Assembly: GCF_032854445.1 (NCBI RefSeq)
Contig: NC_088295.1
Location: 81,202,644-81,266,643 of the forward strand
Direction of reading: 5' to 3'
Length of the DNA stretch: 64,000 bases
Source: Liolophura sinensis
Taxonomy: Eukaryota; Mollusca; Polyplacophora; Chitonida; Chitonidae
Made by a program: the position numbers and the translations under genes. Positions 50,101-61,468 of the stretch are shown piece by piece. The notes beneath the pieces were generated by a model. It made no database searches and was not told where the DNA came from. It was given only the letters and a program-made list of their open reading frames with translations. Each line of letters opens with the position of its first letter. Position 1 is the first letter of the stretch.

Positions 50101-52735
50101 TAAAGATAAACGAGAATTGACGCATTAATAAAAGAAATGTATTGTCCCGCCAGTTAGTTATAACCCTGCCACATGACGATTGAACTGTCGTTTTACGCCA
50201 AGGTCGATCCACAGCGGTTGTAAGGTACTATTTTTATCAAGTAGCCTAAGAGATGAACGTTTCCTCTGTCACCTGCCCTTTTTCCTCCAACTATTCATGT
50301 ACTGCAGTGAACAAAGTATAATGTGGGCCTGCAAAAGACTCCCTATGCGTCTTGTTAAGGCTATTGTCTCCTGGAAAAAATGTCTGTAGCCCTAAACAAC
50401 AATCTTGCTCGCTGTGTCGTGTCCAAAGAATGGTGTTACGGACCTCTCCTGTAACGAAGGGAAGTACATTACATTTGGATAACGGATCTAGCACGGCGTT
50501 TCTTAATTTCAGGGAAGATAACTCTAACAGAACATTGGTACATAAGTACGATAACGTTATCCCCTATCATAACTTGGTTTTGTTCAACTTTCTTCGAAGT
50601 CCTTTCAAGTTGCCTGATCAGTTTTCAATGAAATACGGCGTTACATTCCGCCAATGCCACCTGTGGCTCATTAGGTGTACAGTATACAGTAAGAAAATAT
50701 TCTGTCAAAAGTTTCAGGATATGAAGTAATGGATTAAAAAACCATATACACATAGCACTTCCGCGTGAAATGAAAGTTCTGTTTTCTGTGCACGGCGTAT
50801 GCCTCGCTATCAACAAGTATCCATATGTACGACTACACGAGCAACTTGCAAAGGCCAATTGAGTGTTGTCGCACTTGTGGACATCGCTGATGGCCACCAG
50901 GTGGTATGTAGAGTAGTATAAAACGACATTCAGCAGGAAGGCATATCTCAAGCATATATATTTACACATATCGCGTCCTGGAAACTTTCCATTTCTTACA
51001 TAGGCCTAACGGTGGGTGCTGTATGTGTAGAACTGCATTAGGCCAACATGACGAGCGTGTTTCGACTGAGGCTTGCAGTCAAGGGTGTGTCGGGTATGGT
51101 TACATATTTGGGCCCCAACCTTGCCAAGGTCGATGGCTCACTTAGGCCGGAAATAGCCGAATCCTCCACCCATGAACGTGACCATGTCAGATAAGCGAGC
51201 AATTCTTCAGCACAGTGTTGTACACCAAACAAATAATCCATCAGGAAATAGAGGTAAAAAGCCAATTAGTGATCCGAGGCCAAAAACCTCCAGGAAAGCA
51301 TGGGAAATTACATCCGGTTGACCCTCCTTTGTCACGCTAACAAATCCATTACCACAAACTCCCCTTGTCGTATCTTTGGTTAAGAGAGGCAACACAGGAA
51401 ATGGCACAAACCCATCAATAACATACAAAGGGCCTATATTTAAGTAGTCGAAACGTGCAAGAACAGTGACTGGCCAGTGTCGCAGGAAAATAATACAGAG
51501 AAAATTACAGCACCTAAGTATGTACTACATTACCTTGTGTTTTCAAAAAGAGTGCATTTACACTTCAATTACAAGTTATGTTTTGCATTGTGTTGATTAT
51601 ACCAATGCAACATGGATACAAGATAAAAGTACAAGAGGCAGGTAATCTATGGAGTACCCCGAGCGGCGTTAAACTGTGCTGGGGTTCACAGATACTGTTT
51701 ATTGCAGAAAGGTGGATGATATACTTATCAAAACGGATATAAGCATATAACCAATTTATTGAAAGTAACGGACGTGTAACATTTGTAATGACGTACATAT
51801 GTACTATGGCAGACGCCATTCGAAAATACGACCAGCTCAGCAGTAGTTACCGGACTCCCCCCTATATTACCGTCATCACCAGGGACCTGTGGGAAATATT
51901 ACACTTATTACATATCAATATCACATACTTTCCTTCGTATGTGACGTATAATTTACCCACAGTTAAGTGTGGTAAATCCTATATCATGTTTGCAATATGT
52001 TACAAATCATGTAATTTGCTTCGTGCCAGACCATAAACGCTAGAACAAATGGGGCTTACGAAACAGGCTACGTTCCCTATACCTTCACTATGGACAGTCG
52101 GTTGACACCTAAATAAACGGAAATATAAGCTAACAAGTTATCTCAAACAGTAAAGAATTACAACGAAATCTTCATTAAACAACAGGCCGCATATATGAAG
52201 GAATATAACTAAAAGGTATGGCTTAAAAGTTACCTTTTCCCCGAGCACGTTGTCCATGAGCTCTATTTTGGCGCACTAGAGCAAACATAGAGTTCTCTCC
52301 CTTGTTTACCCAAACCAGTGGTAAGTAGTTAACATACTGTGACACGAGGACTTTCATTACACAGAAATATGAAGAACAATCAACTTATTGTACTTACAGT
52401 TGTCTGGTCACATTTGGTCTGATCCGTTGCAAATAAAGAATAGTTTAGGTAGGCGTATGTACCAAATTTACCTATATAATAAAAGAGATGACAGAAACAC
52501 ATCATATAAGAAAGCATTGTTGAATTTTACGAAAAGACGAGACGATGCCATAACTTAAAAAACTCAATGCAATGAATTACAATACATATAATCATGGACT
52601 AAAAGCAACAATGCAAACAGCGGTATCAAAAAACACCAACAAGCTTAAAATTAAACGAAATCTGTAGTTGACATTGGTCATCAGCGTATGGGCTGTAGGC
52701 ATCTGTGCGCTGATCGAACACTGTATTTTAATGAT
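47101..52735. other. Gene-poor stretch without a supported gene
   Basis: I see no conserved exon. Contents: a weak direct duplication (48280-48335 versus 48455-48510, sharing GCAGGATA.T.G..CAG and TATGTT.TAACGG/GACCG..GCAACA.CAG); one end of a TTTTGTGAAATCGGCC-type repeat near 49565; a CTCF-like CCACCAGGTGGTA at 50894-50906; and a plus-strand ATG frame at 51815 (MADAIRKYDQLSSSYRTPP) that reads well for ~28 codons to a possible CCT|GTGGGA donor but has no partner exon that I can find. Confidence 0.4.
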
Positions 52736-53013
52736 AAAATTAACCGAGACTTACTTGGAGGTTGAAGTTTGATTGTAACTCTATTGTCAGAAACGGAGGA
52801 ATCACATGGCCACTGTTCCATTATAAATAGTTGCTTTTCTGAAATAATTATTATTTCAAAGTTTATTCCCACCCAAAAATTGTTGTCAATTCACATCTTT
52901 AACTACGAATGTAGGACGCATGCGTCTATCTCACAGTGTCTGTCCGTTCCTGACTAAAATTCCTGTAGAATCCCAATCAAACTTCAACCTCCAGGTAGGT
53001 CTTGATTAATTTT
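52736..53013. mobile_element. Fold-back MITE with ~40-bp TIRs
   Basis: AAAATTAA followed by CTTGGAGGTTGAAGTTTGAT (arm 52736-52776) is inverted as ATCAAACTTCAACCTCCAGG ending ATTAATTTT (arm 52973-53013). The 27-bp core is nearly perfect. The ~200-bp centre is non-coding. Confidence 0.75.
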
Positions 53014-54085
53014 GTCATTTTTTATCATTATATCATTAAAATACAATATTCGATCAGGGCACAGAGGCCTACAGCTCATACGCTTATGACCCATGTGTCA
53101 ACTACACGGTTGACAATCGATCATGTACATGTACAACCGCTTGATCGAAGGACGATTAAACCTGTAAATATTGTGGCGATTTTGCTAGAGACAGTATATT
53201 ATTTCATATAATTGCATGGGAGGTTAGGGGTTAATTTTCTGCCTCGTCCATAACGTAGACACAGGTTTTACCGGTAGAAAGTAAATTTTTATGGGTTAGA
53301 CATATCCTTAAATTAAATTAGAATTTTTGTGGAATATTTTGAAATATATATATGTTTTTTTTGTAACATATAGAGACAGTATATTTTGTGGACTCATGAG
53401 AGCAAGTTGTTTTTGGCGCCTTAATATAACTTTTGAAGGACACAGTTTCCGTGGACCCCTGTCCCTTCCAACGTAAGAATTTTAACACTTGATGACTAAA
53501 TTAGAACACCATATTTCACGTATAATACACTGACATGTTGAAGGAGTTTCTCTCCAAGCTTGGTGATCAGATATTGTTTGACTAGGTTACAAACAACAGT
53601 TTTTTTTTAGCGACCTTAAGTTTGGCGAAACATATTTTGAAGTGACAAATTCGAGTAGAGTTTCCATTACTTTTGGACATATTCTTGCTGTAACAAACCA
53701 CGTTTGTTACAGCATCTTTCCAGTTAAAACAACAATAGTACTCACTGACTGTGACATGATTTTGGCATAAAACGTCCTTTGTACCAAGTTTAAGACACTA
53801 AATCATTTTTTTTTTTGTGGTTGTTGCTGCTGCTTCGCCGCGCACGATCGTCGTTCACGGTGAACTGCCGCTAGACGAGGTTGTCTACTTTACGACATCC
53901 TTTAGTGTTAAACTCATATTGAAGAGTTTCAAAAGGGGCATTAACTTGTATTTGCGAAAGTAAATAGTTTCACTCCACAGGCTCATCTCCTTTCTACCTA
54001 AAAGAAAAAAAATGTGCCATGACATTAGATACGCATGTACATGTATAGTATTTCTATACACAGAATGTTGTTACTTTGGTATTAG

Positions 54086-54150
54086 CCAATCAGTGCTCTG
54101 AATACCGTCCTTGGTACTCATGAATATTTATGAGCGTAGACTATAAATAC
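54086..54150 (+). promoter_or_regulatory. Orphan CCAAT-TATA core-promoter-like cluster
   Basis: CCAAT at 54086-54090 (in AGCCAATCAG) is followed 52 bases later by TATAAATA at 54142-54149 with a GC-containing flank (ACTGGGC). The spacing is that of a strong Pol II core promoter, but no recognisable gene follows. It may drive a non-coding transcript or be coincidence. Confidence 0.25.
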
Positions 54151-54419
54151 TGGGCAAATTCCCACTTTTAGTCCGTATACCAACCCACTGCTGTTATGTA
54201 ACCAAAATATTCATGTGTTAAAAAAAATAAATAAATAAAACACTGATTTGATGGGCCACGATATCCGCCAGGAAAGTGGCCCTAAAACCAGTAAATAAAC
54301 AAACTTTTAGTCCCAGATGATCTCGGACCACCGTCGTGTTAACATCTAAATTTCCACCTAGTTAGCTTTCTAAGGCAGGTATTTTACATGTATATAAACA
54401 GTGTAAAGTGGTAGCTAGA

Positions 54420-54785
54420 TAAGTTGTCAGCACTGAAGTGGGATTTCAGCTTCAGAGCATACCTAGAAGACAGTGGGACTGCTAGTTCCAAATTGTGACA
54501 CAAGTGTTCCCAGGCTGTGGGACTGATATTCCCAACCATGATTGAGACAGTATATCTCAATAGTTTGTAACTGGGATTTTCTGGACCAAAATTTTATAAT
54601 TCCCAAGTATGAGCTGAAACATTTATACTGGGAGAATTTGTCCATAAGTGCCCCTGAGCAATAGTGGGACTGGGATTCCCAGTTTCGGCACAGTGAGACG
54701 CCGAGTCCCAGAATTTGGAACTCGTTTTCCCAAGTTATTACTGGACCAATTCTGGAACTGTTACTCCCAGATAAGACCTGAAAGT
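54420..54785 (+). repeat. Diverged repeats of a GGGACTGGGATTCCCAG-like motif
   Basis: A TGGGACTG.(T/G)A.T.CCCA-type word recurs irregularly, about every 60-120 bases, for example near 54474, 54519 and 54664, interspersed with AT-rich spacers. This suggests an old degraded minisatellite. Confidence 0.35.
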
Positions 54786-55264
54786 ATTATTTACTGATAA
54801 TGTCCCCACACATGGCTGACATATTGTCTATATAACACCAGTAGGACATACCACTATCACAGCAGCACTAGGTTTAATACCTCCCTGAGATATCCCTAAC
54901 ACAGTTATCTGAACGATATGAAGTACAGATGTTGTGCTTGTACACAGTACTGGCACTTTTACATATATATATATTAACATACTCCTGTCACTCTATTTTA
55001 ATAAAACTGTTGCTGCTGTTTGTTGAACCTTAAAAATCAGACTTTTCTTGGTTATTCGAAGTTCAGAGCTAACTAGTGGTTTTCCCAAACATACTACTGA
55101 ATGACACGGACCGAGCATTCAAAGGAATCCATAGTAGCGAACGTCTCCAGCAGTATACAGACATTGTTCCAGAGTTCGACACTGGGTGCTTCACGCTACC
55201 AATATTGTGCTTTCCCCTGTAGTAAATGGTGTGATTTGGAACTGGGATATCTGTATCGTTAAGA

Positions 55265-55265
<1 letters not shown>

Positions 55266-55333
<68 letters not shown>
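55266..55333. repeat. (AT)n microsatellite, ~34 units
   Basis: An uninterrupted AT dinucleotide run of about 68 bases. It is likely to be length-polymorphic and prone to assembly error. Confidence 0.97.
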
Positions 55334-55334
<1 letters not shown>

Positions 55335-55409
55335 CAACAAATCGTTACAATATAAATATTTCAAAGTTTGACAAGGTTTAATGGTGACATTATGATGAAA
55401 TCTGAGTGA

Positions 55410-56360
55410 AAACGTCTCATGCCAAGAACGATATAACTCCAATTCATTTCCCCTGTTGTTTTGTTAAGGGAGAATTTTTTCCCCTGATTTTTTTTTTAAT
55501 GAATTGAAATGAAGTGTTGGACATTAGCAGAAGGCGTACACAAGTATAATCATATTAAGCCCTTCAATTGTTTTATCGTGTTTTCTGGGCCTACCAGGTA
55601 GGCCCTGTAATCCGTCCTTTTCAAAAACTTAGCTTTTCATATGCACATGCTTCAATGTTCCCATCTGCTGGGCGGTCAGTAGCCGATCAGTGCTACCAGC
55701 GGAAGCATTTTTGTAGTCTCGCCAATTTGCACGCACTTGTCGTTGTAGGCCCCTACATCGAGAAAGGAAATGTTCAACCCGTGCATAATACCACACTGAA
55801 AACGGATCATTTGGTATTCATTACAATTCAGAAGTATTTTCTAAAATCGGATTCACAATGAATCGGATCCAGAAATTTTTAGCCTCAACAAAAATATGAA
55901 AATCGTTCGCTTTGATGGTGTATGAGGCCAAGAACGATAATTGTTATGAATCTGCCCTATTTCATCTTCATACCAGAGTTTTCTCCCCTTTATGCTGTTC
56001 AAGGAAAGATAACTCCGTAAATCCAATATTGCTGCTTCGTTACTTTTTGGGATTACTTCCCTTGATTCTATGTTCATTTTCAGACCCCCCAAAATATATG
56101 GTTATGGTTAAAATATATTCCCGAGTTTAAACCAGGCAGAGCTCGGGGGAATACAACGCTGAAAGTTTCTACTTAACTTATTAAATATAAACGATTACTT
56201 TGCGGGCTTTATACTGTTTCAACCGGACTTTTTATACCGTGGACTTGAATGGCCTTTCTAGACCAAGAAGGATAACTGTTGATATTGTTTCCTGATAGAC
56301 TATGTACAGCAGAGTTTTCTCCCCTGAATTACTTTGAAGGGAAGATAACTCTATGGTTTG
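55410..56360 (+). repeat. Three spaced copies of a GTTTTCTCCCCT...AAGATAACTC repeat
   Basis: CCAAGAACGATA/CCAAGAAGGATAA words occur at ~55423, ~55928 and ~56263. AGAGTTTTCTCCCC occurs at ~55975 and ~56310 (GAGAATTTTTTCCCC at ~55470), followed by AAGATAACTC at ~56004 and ~56342. The same closing word also occurs at ~50516. No gene is seen in 55334-57060. Confidence 0.45.
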
Positions 56361-57070
56361 CATAGAGCCACTTGATTTTGTTAGAGTTATTTCCCATGAT
56401 TATTTGGTGATTAATACAACGTAATTGTCTCAGGTGAGCATATGGATTGAAAGAGTTGCTTTATCAACTGTTAAACGTTTCATTGATATATAAGTTACAT
56501 GCAGAGCCAATTCAGCAGTAGACCTATCACCTGTAGGTCTGTATTATACACGTATGCATGTCTGTTACCTCGAAAGACGGGGTATTCTAGGTTTACACAA
56601 TGAAGCAGAAGTTAGCGGCTGGTTACTTATTCTCGGTTCCTTGTTGTAGCCGGGGTTCCGGAACGGGCCATCACTTACTGCTATATATTTGTTTATACAG
56701 AACACATTCGCTTTATATCTGTGCACATATTGTGGAGTGGCATAAGGATTTGAGCTTGTCCCCACCCTCAGCGTTTGTCAATCCATCTATCTGTCTGTCA
56801 ATCAGCTGGACCGCCATGTTTGTCTCGTTGTCCCACATATACAGCGGAAGATTTAATTCTTATAGTATAATATGACAGAACTGTCATTTGTGCCTCTCTA
56901 GAAAGACAATGTGTCCTGAGAGGTTAAATATATGAACGTTGCATCCAATTTTAATGGGTAAAAAATCATGTTCTCTGTGATCCTTAATTAGGGCCACCCA
57001 TCTTGATCGTCCTATCCACACCTGTGGGGGAAAGGCTATGGAATGGCATTAGGTTCTTTGGTGGCGCTCT

Positions 57071-57368
57071 AAATGGCTATAAAATCTGTTCAAAGGTCCT
57101 TTGTCTTTGCACACAAAGGCAAGTTCACGTCAGTAAAATGAGGTCTTCCTGTCTGTGAAGACCCAGTTTAGTTTAGTTTCTAGGGCGGCACAAATGGCGG
57201 TTTTGTCACCAGAGCCATTTACATTATAGGTCTACATATTACACGTTAACGTTTTTCTGTATATCTGGGTCATTTTTTGTCTTTAAAAACAGGAAGACCC
57301 CATTTTACGGACGTAAACTTGGTTTTGTGTGCACGACAGGACCTTTGAACAGATTTAATAGCCATTTT
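57071..57368. mobile_element. Fold-back element with ~90-bp arms
   Basis: AAATGGCTATAAAATCTGTT with CAAAGGTCCT, CACACAAA and GAGGTCTTCCTGT (left arm 57071-57164) is matched by the inverted right arm 57282-57368, which contains AACAGGAAGACC, AGGACCTTTGAACAGATTTA and ATAGCCATTTT. The loop is ~115 bp. Confidence 0.75.
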
Positions 57369-57654
57369 GTTCCCATAGCCATCTGCACTATGTATTTTGG
57401 ACTTCCGGCACTCTCTGTATATGACGATCTTGTCAGGGCCTATGTGGACAGGATATATTGATTTACTCAAGAACATTTCACTCATATTACGATGGCCAGC
57501 ATTACCGTGAGAGACAAAATCTGAACAAGACTACCAAGGTAACGCTGATGTATTTAAACTCGTTGACTGGTGTAACTGGTGGATAATGTATATTTAACTT
57601 CCCTTCTATGAAAAGATGATCAGAAAAACGGTTATCAAGTGGAAATGGTTTGGT

Positions 57655-58525
57655 TGCCCAAATTTTTGGTGGAAAGACGAACTGGTTGGGGAGTTCATTG
57701 ATGGACTGGTTGGGGAATTCATTGGTTGACTGGTTGGTGAATTTCATTGGCGGAATACATGTTTTTCGTATTTTATGATTTTATAGACTGGGGCCGACTG
57801 ATAGCCGGTTTGATTGGTGGAATTGTTGTTGCATTAATTAGCGGAAAGGTTGGTGGAATATCTGTTGAACTGGATGAAGGATGCATCAGGGGAATTATTA
57901 GTGAGAAATGGTCAGTTGATTAACGGTGCATTGTCAGGCGGAATGGTTAATGGAACACCAGACGACTGTTTCGTAAGGTTGTTGGCGGAATGACTTGTGT
58001 ATTACCTGGCGCATTGGTTGGTGCATTGATCTTGGGAGACTGTTTGGCGAATTGAATGTATGAATTGTCTGACCGAATTCTTGATGAAAAAGTTTGTTGG
58101 ATGGATTGGCGGACTGGTTGGTGGATGGTTTATCGGACAGATTGTTGGACGGATTGGCGGACTGGTTGTTGGTGGATTGGCGGACTGATTTTTGGATGGA
58201 TTGGCGGACCGGTTGTTGGATGGATTTTTCGGACGGATTAGTGGATGGATTGGCGGACTGGTTGTTGGATGGATTGGCGGACGGATTGGTGGATGGTTTA
58301 TCAAACAGGTTGTTGAAGGGATTGGCGGACTGGTTGTTGCATGGATTGGCTGACTGGTTGATGGATGGATTGGCTGACTGGTTGTTGGATGGATTGATGG
58401 ACTGGCTGGTGGATGGATTGGCGGACTGGTTGGTGGATGGATTGGCGGACTGGTTGGTGGATGGATTGGCGGACTGGATGATGGACCGATTGCTGAATGG
58501 TTGTTGGACTGATTGGTGAAATGGG
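57655..58525 (+). repeat. 24-bp minisatellite, with an open frame on both strands
   Basis: The consensus is GGACTGGTTG(G/T)TGGATGG followed by ATTGGC; it is most regular at 58095-58500 and degenerate back to ~57655. Because 24 is a multiple of three, the array stays open for 141 codons on the plus strand (LADWLVDG repeats) and 89-100 codons on the minus strand (PPIRQSIHQPV-like repeats). There is no codon-position constraint, splice site or start context, so I treat it as satellite DNA. Confidence 0.85.
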
Positions 58526-58560
58526 CGGAGGATTGAATGGCGGAATGCCTGGTGAATTGT

Positions 58561-58930
58561 CTGGTGGCATTGTTGGAGTATTGGTTAGCGGACTAGTTAG
58601 ATGGTGGATTGTCTGGTGGCATTGCTGGAGTATTGGTTAGCAAACTAGTTAGATGGTGAATTGTCTGGTGGCATTGTTTGAGTATTGGTTAGCGGACTAG
58701 TTAGATGGTGGATTGTCTGGTGGCATTGTTGGAGTATTGGTTAGCGGACTAGTTAGATGGTGGATTGTCTGGTGGCATTGTTGGAGTATTGGTTAGCGGA
58801 CTAGTTAGATGGTGGATTGTCTGGTGGCATTGTTGGAGTATTGGTTAGCGGACTAGTTAGATGGTGAATTGTCTGGTGGCATTGTTGGAGTATTGGTTAG
58901 CGGACTAGTTAGATGGTGAATTGTCTGGTG
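58561..58930 (+). repeat. 52-bp tandem repeat, seven copies
   Basis: Unit starts are at 58561, 58613, 58665, 58717, 58769, 58821, 58873 and a partial at 58925. The unit contains CTGGTGGCATTGTTGGAGTA and TTGGTTAGCGGACTAGTTAG. Copies differ by one to four bases. It adjoins the 24-bp array, and the two share the GCGGACT.GTT word, so it may derive from that array. Confidence 0.95.
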
Positions 58931-58994
58931 GAACGGCTGTATTGGAATATCTCCAGGTGCAAGAGCAAGAACCGAAATCGGTAATAAATATATG

Positions 58995-59110
58995 AAGCTG
59001 GCTCCAAGTTCCCAGTTACTGGTTCGATATTTAACTGTGAATATCGAATCTAACTGGGAACTTGGAGCTAATTTCATATTTGAGCATTGAACCGGGAACT
59101 GGGAACTGAA
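58995..59110. repeat. Small inverted repeat (hairpin)
   Basis: GCTCCAAGTTCCCAGTTA and, inverted, TAACTGGGAACTTGGAGC form an 18-bp perfect stem with a ~35-base loop. A third partial copy, AACCGGGAACTGGGAACT, follows. Confidence 0.7.
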
Positions 59111-59304
59111 AGCTAAAGTCACTGACATCTGATGTAGAGGTATATCACGCGTATAAACTCTGTACAAATGTAGGTCTACGTATATATGCCATGCACAATC
59201 TTTCGCCTTGATGTCTTTATGAATAAGCGTCCAATCTTTTATTAGTATGCCACTATGATATATCCAGAAATGTCCAGGATAGATAATATCAAAAGCCATT
59301 TTCA

Positions 59305-59550
59305 GGGGCTTCCGTGGCTCAGTTGGTTAAAATTAACCTATAAGGTCAGCGAGCTAGCGTAGCGTAGTTCAAGTCCAGCTCATGCTGGCTTCCTCTCTGG
59401 CCGTTTGTGGGAAGGTTTTCTACCAGCCTGCGGATGGTCGTTGGTTTCCTCCGGGCTCTGCCCAGTTTCCTCCCACCATAATGCTGGCTGCCGTCGTGAA
59501 ATATTCTTGAGTACGGCGTAAAACACCAATCAAATAAATAAATAAACAAA
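59305..59550 (+). mobile_element. SINE, plus orientation, with rearranged head
   Basis: GGGGCTTCCGTGGCTCAGTTGG (A box), TAGTTCAAGTCCAGCTCATG (B box), TGCGGATGGTCGTTGG, CCACCATAATGCTGGCTGCC and CACCAATCAAATAAATAAAT. A ~20-base stretch, AAATTAACCTATAAGG, replaces the usual sequence between the boxes. Confidence 0.9.
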
Positions 59551-59769
59551 AGCCTTTTTGGGAGATAACTATTAACAACCTGTATATTAAACCTATATAT
59601 AAACCCTGAACATACTGAACTCATAAAGTCATGCTGGAATCTAAAAGTCTGACCTTCATATACCACTTCTAAAACATGGAGTGTACCACGTGGATAATGG
59701 GAAGAGGCATTCCCAAAACCAGCTCGTAGTCCGTGAATAATTTTCAGGTGGATTACAAGGTTGGGTACC

Positions 59770-59993
59770 TGACCCCGAGATCACGAAGCAATCTTAGACT
59801 TAAGTCAAAATTTCACTTTAAAATTGTTTTTTTTTTTCAGAATAGCAAGGTCAAAATACTCGTTGACAACGTAACTTAACTGTTTAAGTTACTGTAGAGC
59901 AAATTTCAGCTAAAATGAAGGAAAAGGACCATAAGGAAGTTTAATGATTGAAATTTTGGCTGGAGTCTAAGAACGTTTCGTGATCCGGGACCA
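59770..59993. mobile_element. MITE with ~30-bp TIRs (GATCACGAA...TCTTAGACT type)
   Basis: GACCCCGAGATCACGAAGCA plus ATCTTAGACTT at the left is inverted at the right (GAGTCTAAGAACGTTTCGTG plus ATCCGGGACC). It is 224 bp long and non-coding. It is related in its ends to 41357-41487. Nothing else is recognisable between 59994 and 61468 apart from short chance frames. Confidence 0.7.
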
Positions 59994-61468
59994 GTATCTG
60001 AGTGATGTTTTGGTTGATAATTGGAAGTGTTCAGGAAAGCATCATGTTGAAAGCATCATGTTGAAACCATTACTGCTTATCCTGGTTTAAAGCTAACAAA
60101 TAGACATATTGCCAGAGATCTTGGTCGCTCTGTCCATGTACGTCTGTTTGCCACTCAGATTGATATACGCTCATTGCAGAATTTATGAAACGTAGAGTGG
60201 ATGCGTTTGATAGAGTATCCTTGACACCAATTTGTTTAAAGTTAATTAAGAAATGAAATGCTCTTGGCTAGTGATGTGAAGTCATCTTTAAAATGCAAAA
60301 CTTATTCAAAAAAACCAAACTTACTTCATTTATTGATGATGATCGTCCCCAGCACTCAGTGGGTGAAAACATTCATCATCCCACAATTATTCACATTGGT
60401 TCTACCCCTGACAAATATTCGTCGTATATACACACCAATTTAACGACCTATAAAAATGACTTTAATAAACAATGCAGCCAGAAGTACAGCTCTGTATAGA
60501 TCGTTCGTACAGCGAGCTACGTTAGCTCCTGGTCTGATCAGTATCGTTGCAAGCTCTAAGCTGTACAATGTTATCAACATCTCCACGTTGCATTCAGTAT
60601 ACTGTCAGTGTTATGGCATATATATGCATGTTCGCATGCTTGGCAATGGGCTTACATGTGCTGACGCAGCAGGGGTATTAGGTAACAGTCAGGTATAATA
60701 CAGGCCTAGACTGTTTCTGTATGTGTCAGCAAATACTGGAGATAACCAGGCGTGAATAACAAGGCTCCATCATACAGGTCGATCATGCAAACATCAGAAA
60801 TCCACAACTTCTGTACCAGTATATATACGAATCAATGGAAACAGGTAAAGCTGGTTTTAACTTGAAGCCTCTGTGAAATGAATGCTAATTAAACGGTGTA
60901 GGATCTGTGTGAATATACAAAGCACATATTCTTATATGGTTACAAATTTACTTTGTTTGATCAGGGATGACCACTTCTATGCGTTGGACATGTTGACCCT
61001 TTGTGCGACATACTATAGTGTCTCCACCCTGATATGCCCCCTGTTCTAAATTTAACCACTGGCTGTCGGCCGATAAGCAGATCTCATTCCCACGTTATAG
61101 CAGCCAAGAGGCTGATGGCAGTATGACTGTAACCAGAACCGGGTCAAGCCCATAACTCTTATCTCTACAACCCCTAAACACAATAATTAGCTTTTTACAA
61201 AATATCAGACAAGCACAACAACCGACGCAACGCGTCTGATGTGTGTGATACGTGTGTTACTATACACTCCCCTTGGACGGAGAGCACGAAGGTTAGCTTG
61301 GAGGGAACAAGTTTGGAACAAGCTAGTGGTATGTGCAGTCAGTGGTAGACAGAGGCCAGCAATAGGGTTCTGGCACGTTATGACACATATTGCTGTTGTA
61401 TGTACGATGAAGTTTGAGAACAGGATTGGCGACGAAAACAGCGGATGAACATTCTATGAAAAGAAGAT

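Noticed and set aside
50352-50729. 125-codon plus-strand frame
   Set aside because: The composition is random-like, a competing frame exists on the other strand, and it contains a dispersed GGGAAGATAACTC repeat word.
51038-51428. Two overlapping minus-strand frames
   Set aside because: No homology recognised, no splice sites joining them, and the frame would have to shift.
58094-58519. 141-codon open frame with LADWLVDG repeats
   Set aside because: It is the direct reading of a 24-bp minisatellite, and the opposite strand is open as well. There is no start context, splice signal or constraint.
58853-59299. 148-codon minus-strand ATG frame
   Set aside because: Its C-terminus is minisatellite and its middle is a hairpin repeat; no domain is recognisable.
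60258-60698. Overlapping frames of 61-80 codons upstream of the EGF gene
   Set aside because: No signal peptide, motif or splice connection to the EGF exons.
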